From assembly GCA_045631485.1 (NCBI GenBank), contig JAZQUU010000014.1, forward strand, positions 1-52,407: 52,407 nt of DNA, read 5' to 3'. Positions 8,516 to 15,826 of this stretch are shown here, in pieces. The translations under genes and the position numbers were made by a program. The notes under the pieces are model-generated. The model was not told the DNA's origin. It saw nothing but the letters and a program-made list of their open reading frames with translations, and ran no database searches. Source of the DNA: SIG452 sp045631485. GTDB taxonomy: Bacteria; Bacillota; Clostridia; UMGS1840. Each line of letters starts with the position of its first letter. Position 1 is the stretch's first letter.

Positions 8516-10066
8516 TTGAGCAAATCTTTAGAGGCACACAGTGCCAAACAAATTAAATTAGGTGCTCTGATTTCTTATCTCACCTTAGCCTTTGATATGG
8601 TTGCAGGGTTGGTGTATACTCCCTGGATGATTGCTAAAATCGGAGATGCTAACTACGGCTTATACACGCTTTCTGTTACCTTAATCGGTATGTTTATGCT
8701 GGATTTTGGAATGAGTGCAGCGGTATCCCGTTTTACGTCCAATTATCGTGCAAAAGGTGACCAGGAGAGTATCAATAATTTTTTAGGTTTAATCTATAAA
8801 ATTTATATTTTGATTTCTGCCGTCATTTCTGTGATGCTGATTGTCATATACTTTAATATTGGGCAGATTTATGTAAAGTTGACACCAACGGAATTGGATT
8901 CCTTACGGATTGTGTTTATGATTTCCGGTTTATCCACTGTGCTTTGCTTCCCTTTCATCACGTTGAATGGGATTTTGGTAGCACACGAGAAATTTGTGTA
9001 CCTTCGTTTTGCAGATTTGCTTAACAAGGTGGCTTCGGTATTTTTCATTGTGGTTGCGCTGTGGTGCGGAATGGGACTGTTTTCTCTGGTAGCAGTGCAC
9101 GCTGTGATGAATCTTCTGACTGTAGGAATCAAGCTGCTGGTTGTCAGAAAAAAAACCAGGGTAAAGGTGAATTTTCGGTATTACAGCGGAGCTATGCTCA
9201 AGGAAATTACCGGCTTTTCCGTTTGGACTACTGTGAAAAGCATCGCTCAGCGATTTATTTTCACCATAATGCCAACTGTTTTAGGGATCGTGAGTGGCTC
9301 TGCAAGTATTGCCATGTTTTCTCTGGCAAGCACTCTTGAGGGCTATGTTTATAAGTTTTCCGAAGCGATTAATGGGATGTTTATGCCAAAAATTTCCCGT
9401 GCGACCGTGGAGAAAAGTAGCGGAGAAGCAGTTCTTCCTCTGATGATTAAGGTGGGCAGAATTGTGTTGACGGTAATTGGGATTATCACGGTTGGCTTCA
9501 TCACATTGGGGCAACGCTTTATCGGTCTGTGGCTTGGACCTGACTATACTTCTGTGTATTATTGCACCGTGCTTTTGATTTTTCCGGGTATTTTTTATGT
9601 GCCCCAGCAAATTGCTAACACGGCGATTGTGGTGCTAAACAAAGTAAAAAGTCAGGGAATTGTGTTTGTAATTGCAGCTGTTATCAACATTATACTTTCC
9701 TTTTTATTAGGGCGCTTCTGGGGAGAAATCGGATGCGCGGTTTCCATTTGTGCGGTGTATCTGATTCGCACAGTGCTGATGAATACTGTGTTTTTGAAGC
9801 AACTTAATATCAATGTGTTCAAATTCTTTAAGGATTGCCATTTAAAAATGGCACCCGGATTACTGTTGACATTAGTACTTGGTTTTTTGATTTCCAGGTT
9901 TGTGGTGGTTGCATCAGGTTGGCTCACCTTCTTTATTCAGGTGGCTTTGCTTGCCTCATTCTATGTACTGATTATGTGGCTGATCGGGTGGAATCAGTAT
10001 GAAAAAAATCTGTTTGTATCCATGTTTTGTTCAGTTGCAAAAATCAAAAAGAAACAAAGGAACTAA
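8516..10066 (+). CDS. Polysaccharide flippase (Wzx/MATE-like)
   Basis: Membrane protein of 516 residues with about 12-14 hydrophobic helices, matching the polysaccharide transporter (Wzx/RfbX) family that flips undecaprenyl-linked repeat units. Family features are the first-helix region KLGALISYLTLAFDMVAG, the DFGMSAAVSRF motif in the second/third segment and repeated paired helices. The TTG at 8516 lies 7 nt from a GGAGGTG site, so a TTG start is well supported. It lies between the two LicD/cytidylyltransferase modules, so decoration and export genes are interleaved. Confidence 0.88.
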   Translation: MSKSLEAHSAKQIKLGALISYLTLAFDMVAGLVYTPWMIAKIGDANYGLYTLSVTLIGMFMLDFGMSAAVSRFTSNYRAKGDQESINNFLGLIYKIYILISAVISVMLIVIYFNIGQIYVKLTPTELDSLRIVFMISGLSTVLCFPFITLNGILVAHEKFVYLRFADLLNKVASVFFIVVALWCGMGLFSLVAVHAVMNLLTVGIKLLVVRKKTRVKVNFRYYSGAMLKEITGFSVWTTVKSIAQRFIFTIMPTVLGIVSGSASIAMFSLASTLEGYVYKFSEAINGMFMPKISRATVEKSSGEAVLPLMIKVGRIVLTVIGIITVGFITLGQRFIGLWLGPDYTSVYYCTVLLIFPGIFYVPQQIANTAIVVLNKVKSQGIVFVIAAVINIILSFLLGRFWGEIGCAVSICAVYLIRTVLMNTVFLKQLNINVFKFFKDCHLKMAPGLLLTLVLGFLISRFVVVASGWLTFFIQVALLASFYVLIMWLIGWNQYEKNLFVSMFCSVAKIKKKQRN

Positions 10067-10117
10067 GCTTCTTTGACGGTAAATAGGTAGTCTATATCAG
10101 AAAATAGGGGGATTATT

Positions 10118-10912
10118 ATGAGTGAATATAAAATCGGGGAATATGATATCACGGAAATTCAAGCTGTTATGTTGGAAATTTTATCTGAAATTGATAGGAT
10201 TTGTGTTAAGCATAATATCAAATACATACTCGACGGGGGAACTATGATAGGTGCAGTTCGTCACAATGGCTTTATCCCCTGGGATGATGATTTGGATATT
10301 GCTATGCTCCGTGATGATTATGAAAAATTGATGGAAGTGTGCAAGACAGAGCTGTCTGACAAATTCATTTGGCATTCTGCAGAACTGGAAATCAAACATC
10401 CCTTGAATTTTACCAAACTACGGAAAAAAGGGACTGTGTACAAGGAACGGCGCTTTGCCAGTTTAGATGTGGAACAAGGGATTTTCATTGATATATTCCC
10501 CATTGATAACGTTGACCGAAAGAAAATGAAATTCCAATTATCTCTTCTGTCGTTCATTCATATTGTGAAATTCACGAAAATGAAATTGTATAAAAAGAAA
10601 AAACGCATCTTTTTATTCCCCTTTTGTTTGATTCCCAAGAAGGCTCTGGATCGTTGGGCAAAAGCTCTTATGACGATGGGAAATAAAAAGCACAGTTCTG
10701 AGGTTTATAAATTTTGCCATCCTGGAAAAATGAAGCCTGTTTATCCTCGCTCTCTGTATGAGGATGTGATTCGACATCCGTTTTGCGGAAAGGAATTTTA
10801 TATTCCGAGGGATTATGATTTATTCTTAAGGGAGCGTTATGGCGATTATATGCAATTGCCGCCTGAAGAGAAGAGAATAATGGCTCATGGAGTAGTAGAA
10901 TGCAAGTTGTAG
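10118..10912 (+). CDS. LicD-family phosphotransferase (copy 2)
   Basis: Second LicD/fukutin-type transferase, 264 residues. It carries DGGTMIGAVRH, PWDDDLDIAM and LRDDYEKL at residues ~40-70 and the C-terminal YMQLPPEEKR seen also in copy 1. The acidic DDDLD cluster is the nucleotidyltransferase metal site. Its N-terminus matches the truncated reading frame at 5371-5439, so three licD-type genes once existed here. The gene directly downstream is the intact TagD-like cytidylyltransferase, 15 bp away, forming a self-contained CDP-donor plus transferase pair. Phosphoglycerol is the most likely group transferred; phosphocholine is possible, although no choline kinase or uptake gene is seen here. 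Confidence 0.87.
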   Translation: MSEYKIGEYDITEIQAVMLEILSEIDRICVKHNIKYILDGGTMIGAVRHNGFIPWDDDLDIAMLRDDYEKLMEVCKTELSDKFIWHSAELEIKHPLNFTKLRKKGTVYKERRFASLDVEQGIFIDIFPIDNVDRKKMKFQLSLLSFIHIVKFTKMKLYKKKKRIFLFPFCLIPKKALDRWAKALMTMGNKKHSSEVYKFCHPGKMKPVYPRSLYEDVIRHPFCGKEFYIPRDYDLFLRERYGDYMQLPPEEKRIMAHGVVECKL

Positions 10913-10927
10913 GAGGGAGATGATAGC

Positions 10928-11359
10928 GTGTCTGAAAAAAAAGTTGTGGGTTATACAACCGGTGTTTTTGATTTGTTTCATATTGGGCATTTAAACATCT
11001 TGAAGGCAGCTAAACAACACTGTGATTACCTGATTGTAGGAGTGAGCACAGATGAATTAGTGCAGAAATATAAAAATAATACGCCTGTGATTCCCTATCA
11101 GGAACGCAGAGCAATCGTGGAATCTATTAAGTATGTGGACAAGGTGGTTCCGCAAATCAATCGTGATAAAATGCAGGCATGGAAGGAGCATGGCTTTGAT
11201 AAAATGTTTGTCGGTGACGATTGGAAGACGGATGCCATGTTTCAGCAGTTGGAAAAGGATTTTCGTGAAGTAGGGGTGGAAATTTGTTACTTTCCTTATA
11301 CCAAAGGGGTATCTTCTACCATATTAACAGAGGTTTTAAATAAGATACGAAATCAGTAG
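10928..11359 (+). CDS. TagD-like glycerol-3-phosphate cytidylyltransferase (copy 2)
   Basis: A 143-residue cytidylyltransferase with all family motifs: GVFDLFHIGH near residues 11-20, STDELVQ, ERRAIVESIKYVD, VGDDWK and the GVSST loop near the C-terminus. It is predicted to form CDP-glycerol from CTP and glycerol-3-phosphate. It looks like a clear paralogue of the protein at 8042, but only this copy keeps the canonical FD, GDDW and G(V/I)S residues. The GTG start follows a GGAGGGA site by 9 nt. The position directly after LicD copy 2 suggests it feeds that enzyme. Whether the alcohol is glycerol or another small polyol is not proven by sequence. Confidence 0.88.
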   Translation: MSEKKVVGYTTGVFDLFHIGHLNILKAAKQHCDYLIVGVSTDELVQKYKNNTPVIPYQERRAIVESIKYVDKVVPQINRDKMQAWKEHGFDKMFVGDDWKTDAMFQQLEKDFREVGVEICYFPYTKGVSSTILTEVLNKIRNQ

Positions 11360-11389
11360 GTTTTAGAAATATGGAAATTGGAGCTTGCA

Positions 11390-12610
11390 ATGTTAGAGAA
11401 GGCATATTTTGACACAATTGAATTATATGCTTCGGGAATGAAAGGGACTCTCCCCGCGGGAGACCGTGTTTATTCGAAAGAAGAAGTGCAAAGCATTGAA
11501 AAAACCGCACGGATGCAAGGCGTTTGGACGGTTGTGTTTGCTGCGGTCAAAAAACTGCAGGAGGCAGGCAGGCTGGCTCCTGATGTGACAACTCTTCCCA
11601 AATGGCAGATGGAAATCAATCTGAAGGTGATGGAATATACACTTCGTCAGGAAGCGATGTATGCTTTTGTGGAGGAGAAGCTTTCTTTTTCCAACCCCAT
11701 TACCTTGAAAGGGGATTTGATTTCCGATTTATATGCCAATCCGGAGCTTCGTATGTCGGGGGATACAGACCTTTTGATTGACCCGAAAGATGAAAAGGCG
11801 GTGCTTTCCGCTTTTACCGAAGCGGGTGGTGCATTTATGCCCCGCGGTGAAAACAACAATCAAGCTGTTTGCGTGCATCCCAAAGCAGGCAAATTTGAAA
11901 TTCATATTTCCTTGGATACCAAAGAAGTGCATGAAGTGTGGTACGATAATCTGGATTTTGGCGGAGAAGAAAAACGCTTGGTTACTCTGCGAAACGGCCA
12001 CACGGTGAGGGCGCTTGGTATTACAGATGGTGCCATCAATATGGTGCTTCATGTGTTAAAACATTTAATCAGCGGAATTGCACATTTGAAAATGCTTGGC
12101 GATGCCATTTTGTATCTTTCTCATTATGCCAAAGAGATTGATTTTGCCCGTGTGGATGCCGTGATGGCGCAGCTTGGTTATACCTCTGTGTATGAAACCA
12201 TCAAGCGAATCGGGGTTACTTATTTTGGATTTTCCGATTTGAAATCCTCGGAGCAGTATGATAAATTGGCAGAAAAACTGCTGCAAGATTTGCAGTTTTG
12301 TGCAGAAAACGGATATAATGAGAATGAGCTTTCTGCTTACAGAACCTATTCTAAAATCCGTTATGAGGCATATCACAACAAAAATTACGGTGAATACAGG
12401 GCGAACTTAACTCGTCGGGAAGCTTTGGGGAGATTGTTTCCGCCCAAAACTGCGCTTTATCAGGAGTATCCCGTTTTGTTAAAACAGGGATGGTTGTTGC
12501 CGTTTATCTGGATTGTGAGAATCTTAAAAAAAATCTTCGGGAAAAAGACGGTTGTGGGAGAAAAGGTTCAGCCTCGTATGGAGCTTCTGAAGGAGTTGGA
12601 TTTATTGTGA
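11390..12610 (+). CDS. PF14907-type nucleotidyltransferase family protein
   Basis: About 406 residues. The motif SGDTDLLIDPKDEKAV followed by the third acidic position in KFEIHISL is the nucleotidyltransferase-fold pattern of the uncharacterised NTP_transf_5 family, whose members often sit in capsule and secondary-metabolite loci. The C-terminal half is helical with a basic tail and a hydrophobic patch (LPFIWIVRILKKIFG) that may touch the membrane. The ATG at 11390 is 7 nt from GGAG and is preferred over the TTG at 11378. Its stop overlaps the start of the VanZ-like gene. Substrate and product are unknown; transfer of a phospho-group in the same decoration pathway is only a guess. Confidence 0.75.
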   Translation: MLEKAYFDTIELYASGMKGTLPAGDRVYSKEEVQSIEKTARMQGVWTVVFAAVKKLQEAGRLAPDVTTLPKWQMEINLKVMEYTLRQEAMYAFVEEKLSFSNPITLKGDLISDLYANPELRMSGDTDLLIDPKDEKAVLSAFTEAGGAFMPRGENNNQAVCVHPKAGKFEIHISLDTKEVHEVWYDNLDFGGEEKRLVTLRNGHTVRALGITDGAINMVLHVLKHLISGIAHLKMLGDAILYLSHYAKEIDFARVDAVMAQLGYTSVYETIKRIGVTYFGFSDLKSSEQYDKLAEKLLQDLQFCAENGYNENELSAYRTYSKIRYEAYHNKNYGEYRANLTRREALGRLFPPKTALYQEYPVLLKQGWLLPFIWIVRILKKIFGKKTVVGEKVQPRMELLKELDLL

Positions 12611-13101
12611 AAAAGCGGTTGATATTGCTTTTGTTCATCATTTTGAATTTGGCAACAATCTTTTGTTTTTCTCATCAGAACGGAACCCAATCTTCTGCGG
12701 TGAGTAATGCGATTTCCCGTCGGATTGAAGTGAAAACACCCGATTACGAAACCAAGAACCAAGGAGAAAGAAACTTGCTTCATAATCATACACAGCGATA
12801 TTTGAGGCAAGGCGCTCATGTGATTTTGTTTTTCACGTTGGGAGTTTTGGTGCTGTTGTTTTTTGGCACGTTTCCTCTGCGTTGGTATGTGCGTGCATCC
12901 TTGACCTTGGTGTTCGGCTTTCTTTGTGCTATTGGAGATGAATTTCATCAGACCCTTGTGCCCGGACGAACGGCGCAGTGGTCAGATATTGACCGAGACC
13001 TGCAGGGAATTGTTTTCGGAATCGCTTTGATATTGTTGATTCAATTGGTAACCGCTATGGTCACCAAATATCAAAAAAAGACGGTAAACGCCGAAAAATA
13101 A
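12607..13101 (+). CDS. VanZ-like membrane protein
   Basis: A 164-residue protein with four predicted transmembrane helices and the VanZ-family signature: an early SHQNGTQSS segment, a loop ending ...RQGAHVILFFTLG, and GDEFHQTLVPGRTAQWSDIDRDLQG in the last loop. VanZ confers low-level teicoplanin resistance in enterococci; most genomic homologues have no assigned role and many lie near cell-surface polysaccharide genes. The GTG at 12607 overlaps the previous stop (GTGA), so the two are translationally coupled. It is the last gene of the capsule transcript, ending at a strong terminator. Confidence 0.85.
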   Translation: MKKRLILLLFIILNLATIFCFSHQNGTQSSAVSNAISRRIEVKTPDYETKNQGERNLLHNHTQRYLRQGAHVILFFTLGVLVLLFFGTFPLRWYVRASLTLVFGFLCAIGDEFHQTLVPGRTAQWSDIDRDLQGIVFGIALILLIQLVTAMVTKYQKKTVNAEK

Positions 13102-13108
13102 GACAACA

Positions 13109-13146
13109 AAAAACCTCACAAATACTTTGGTATTTGTGAGGTTTTT
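13109..13146. terminator. Bidirectional intrinsic terminator
   Basis: A perfect 17-bp stem (AAAAACCTCACAAATAC at 13109-13125 and its complement at 13130-13146) with a TTTG loop. A-rich and T-rich flanks make it usable in both directions, ending the capsule operon and the convergent SpoIID-like gene. Confidence 0.93.
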
Positions 13147-13161
13147 CTCTTTTTTATGCTA

Positions 13162-14445
13162 TTATTGGAGCTGTAACTGTTCAGCCTCGGCAGATTCGGT
13201 TTCTTCCACCAAGGTGGTTCCCGTGAAATAATGTTTTAAAATCTGTTCGTAATTGTAGCCTTCTTCTGCCATTCCCTTGGCGCCGTACTGACTCATTCCA
13301 ACGCCGTGACCGAAGCCTGTGCCCTTCATAATATATTCGGTGGGGGTTCCCACATCCACGGGAATCAGTTCGGTTGCGGTCAGAACAGGTTGGGAAATAC
13401 TTCTTTCCTCAAGGCCTTTTGAGGTAACAACCAGAATCGGTTTCGGTTCGTCTCCTTTTTTGGTGATGGTGAAAAGATTACTGCGCAGATTGAAAAGACT
13501 TCTTGATTTTTCCAGTTTTAAATGATAATCTCCGTCGGTACCCACAATTTTTAAATCAATGATTCTTCCCGACGGTGAGGTTTGCAACACTTCCAAATCA
13601 ACAATATCCCCGATGTTCACGCCAATGCCGTCAAGCTTTTCTTTGATTTCATCGGGTGTGTAGGGAACTGTCCATTCTCTGGAGGTGTCATAAGGGTCTT
13701 CCACTCCCACAAGATAGGGATATTTTCCACCCCATGCGTACTCGCTGCTTTCGGTGTGTCCGCCGGAGGAAGAAAAGAAAAGGGTGTTGGCGTATTGGTC
13801 ATTGTATTTTAAGTAAATGCCTTCGGTTTCTTCCACGGCCTGATTGGTACTGGGTGTTTCTGCTCTGACTCCCGCATAAACCTGAGATTGGGTGGTGTCA
13901 TCCAAGTTGAAACCGTATTTTTGGAATTTATTCCAGTTGGTGATGGCATAGTTTCTGGCACAAACAGCCTGTGCTTTTAAGGCTTCTTCCGGCCAGGAGG
14001 AAGGCATTTCTCCCGGAACCACACCTTTTAAGTAGTCTTCAATATCCACACAGTTGATTACGGTTAATCCTGCCTCGGTTCGCAAAAAACGAGCGGAACC
14101 CCGATACTCGGTTGAACCGATAAACACCGTGCCGTTATCCGAGGGGGTTAAGGTGAGGGGAAGGTCGATATTTTCGTGTGTGTAAAGCAGGGCATCGTCC
14201 GTGGGATTTATCAGTTGAATGGTTTCCTCCTCCGAAGAAACAACCAATATGGTTTGCTCTGCCAGTTGGGTTACGGTTTCCTCTCCCGCATTTACACAAA
14301 AACCGCTTTCGTTTTTCACGGTGATTTCTTTGGGGGATGAGGATGCAAATTTTAGCCCGATGCTGATATTCTTGGCAGATACCGTCACCTGAGATATTAA
14401 AATCAGCAAGGCAAGAAACGAAAGAAGTAATCGGAAATGTTTCAT
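13162..14445 (-). CDS. SpoIID/LytB-domain protein
   Basis: A 427-residue secreted or membrane-anchored protein; residues 1-25 (KHFRLLLSFLALLILISQV) form a signal sequence or anchor. The SpoIID/LytB domain covers the middle and C-terminus: VDIEDYLKGVVPGEMPSSWP with the catalytic-type Glu, LKAQAVCARNYA, SSSGGHTES, and GTGFGHGVGMSQYGAKGMA. SpoIID is a lytic transglycosylase that cuts denuded glycan strands during engulfment; LytB-type relatives modify autolysins. The start is set by GGAGGT 5 nt upstream of the ATG at 14445; longer frames upstream have no site. Clostridia often carry several SpoIID-like proteins, and the usual murA or spoIIIAA-type neighbours are absent, so this may be a paralogue. 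Confidence 0.87.
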   Translation of the reverse strand: MKHFRLLLSFLALLILISQVTVSAKNISIGLKFASSSPKEITVKNESGFCVNAGEETVTQLAEQTILVVSSEEETIQLINPTDDALLYTHENIDLPLTLTPSDNGTVFIGSTEYRGSARFLRTEAGLTVINCVDIEDYLKGVVPGEMPSSWPEEALKAQAVCARNYAITNWNKFQKYGFNLDDTTQSQVYAGVRAETPSTNQAVEETEGIYLKYNDQYANTLFFSSSGGHTESSEYAWGGKYPYLVGVEDPYDTSREWTVPYTPDEIKEKLDGIGVNIGDIVDLEVLQTSPSGRIIDLKIVGTDGDYHLKLEKSRSLFNLRSNLFTITKKGDEPKPILVVTSKGLEERSISQPVLTATELIPVDVGTPTEYIMKGTGFGHGVGMSQYGAKGMAEEGYNYEQILKHYFTGTTLVEETESAEAEQLQLQ

Positions 14446-14499
14446 GATATACCTCCAATTTTTTATAAAATCTATCAAAATCAACAAATTTCTATTCTT

Positions 14500-14528
14500 A
14501 TCTTAGCACAAAATTTTTCCTTTTGCAA
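14500..14528 (-). promoter_or_regulatory. Sigma-A promoter for the SpoIID-like gene
   Basis: On the minus strand TTGCAA (14523-14528), a 17-nt spacer and TAAGAT (14500-14505) preceded by TGC (extended -10). It lies about 55 bp upstream of the start codon. The rest of the 14446-14786 gap holds only this, the divergent mreB promoter and A/T-rich sequence. Confidence 0.6.
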
Positions 14529-14646
14529 GAGCAATTCATAAGATTTCAGAATTTGGCAGATTGTGCTTTCAAAATGACGACAAAAAAGTGTATGGTTTCC
14601 CGCTTGAAAAAAAGGTTAAAATTATGGATATTATCGTGAAATATGG

Positions 14647-14675
14647 TTGACAAATCTGCGATTTCGTACTATAAT
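14647..14675 (+). promoter_or_regulatory. Consensus sigma-A promoter for mreB operon
   Basis: TTGACA at 14647-14652 and TATAAT at 14670-14675 with a 17-nt spacer, an exact consensus match, about 110 bp upstream of the mreB start. Confidence 0.88.
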
Positions 14676-14786
14676 TATTATGTATCGGAATATCTTGGCT
14701 TTCTATTGCAAAAAAGACAGAAATGCCATTAAAATAAACGAAAATGAACCGCTTTTGGTTTGCGTAATAGGAAAGGATGGTGCCCA

Positions 14787-15818
14787 ATGTTTGGATTTGG
14801 TCAGGACGTGGGTGTGGATTTGGGAACGGCAACCGTTCTCGTTTATGTGAAAGGCAAAGGAATTGTGTTAAAAGAGCCTTCTGTGGCAGCTGTGGACAAG
14901 CTGACGGGAAGACTGTTTGCGGTGGGCTATGAAGCGCAGCGTATGATCGGGAAAACTCCCGGTAACATTGTGGCAGTTCGCCCCCTGCGTGACGGCGTAA
15001 TTTCCGATTATGATGTTACCGAAAAAATGCTCAAGCATTTCTTAAGTAAAATCAATATTTCTAAGATTTTTAAACCCAATATTATGATTTGCGTTCCCTC
15101 CGGCGTTACCGATGTGGAAGAGCGTGCCGTAAAGGATGCAGCCATCCAGGCAGGTGCGAAAAAATCCTTCATCATTGAAGAACCCATCGCCGCAGCCATC
15201 GGCACGGGCATTGATATTTCTCAGCCCAACGGTACCATGATTGTGGATATCGGCGGCGGTACCACCGATATTGCCGTGATTTCTTTGGGGGGTGTGGTTG
15301 TTTCCACTTCTATCAAAGTGGCAGGGGACAAGTTTGATGATGCGATTATCAAATATATCCGAAAAGAACACAATGTGTTAATCGGGGAACGTACCGCAGA
15401 GCAGATTAAATACAATGTTGGTTGTGCATATCTGCCCGATGAAGAGCTGGTAACCGAAGTAAAAGGCAGAAACCTGTTGACAGGTCTTCCCAAAATCTTC
15501 ACCGTTACTTCCACCGAGATTCACGGTGCTTTGATTGATACTGCAATGCAGATTGTGGATGCAGTGCATCAGACTTTGGAAAAAACTCCTCCGGAACTGG
15601 TTGGGGATATTGCTTCCACCGGCATTATTATGACCGGCGGCGGTGCGTTGCTTGGCGGATTCCCCAAACTGATTACCGAGCATACCGGCATTAAGGCTAC
15701 CATTGCGGATGACCCCACCACCTGTGTGGCATTGGGCACCGGCAAAGCATTGGAACAGATGCATCTGTTAACCGATGATTCCAACTCGGTTGCAGGCAGA
15801 AAATATTACGACATGTAA
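14787..15818 (+). CDS. mreB: Rod-shape actin homologue MreB/Mbl
   Basis: Bacterial actin of 343 residues that polymerises beneath the membrane and guides the elongation wall-synthesis machinery. Actin-fold nucleotide motifs are clear: DVGVDLGTATVLVY (phosphate 1), IVDIGGGTTDIAVISLGG (phosphate 2), EEPIAAAIGTG, and GIIMTGGGALLGG (adenosine motif). An N-terminal FGFGQ segment of the kind that forms the membrane-binding helix precedes it. The ATG at 14787 follows AAAGGATGG; the in-frame ATA/AGG codons upstream are less likely. It starts a tight co-directional series through metK. MreB, Mbl and MreBH cannot be separated confidently by eye; no mreC or mreD is adjacent. Confidence 0.93.
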   Translation: MFGFGQDVGVDLGTATVLVYVKGKGIVLKEPSVAAVDKLTGRLFAVGYEAQRMIGKTPGNIVAVRPLRDGVISDYDVTEKMLKHFLSKINISKIFKPNIMICVPSGVTDVEERAVKDAAIQAGAKKSFIIEEPIAAAIGTGIDISQPNGTMIVDIGGGTTDIAVISLGGVVVSTSIKVAGDKFDDAIIKYIRKEHNVLIGERTAEQIKYNVGCAYLPDEELVTEVKGRNLLTGLPKIFTVTSTEIHGALIDTAMQIVDAVHQTLEKTPPELVGDIASTGIIMTGGGALLGGFPKLITEHTGIKATIADDPTTCVALGTGKALEQMHLLTDDSNSVAGRKYYDM

Positions 15819-15826
15819 GGATTGTT

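Noticed and set aside
12490..12606. N-terminal extension of the VanZ-like protein
   Set aside because: It overlaps the preceding nucleotidyltransferase in another frame; the GTG at 12607 gives the normal VanZ start with a GTGA overlap.
15042..15371. Long antisense ORFs within mreB and other conserved genes
   Set aside because: They are mirror frames of strongly conserved coding sequence without recognisable motifs or sites.
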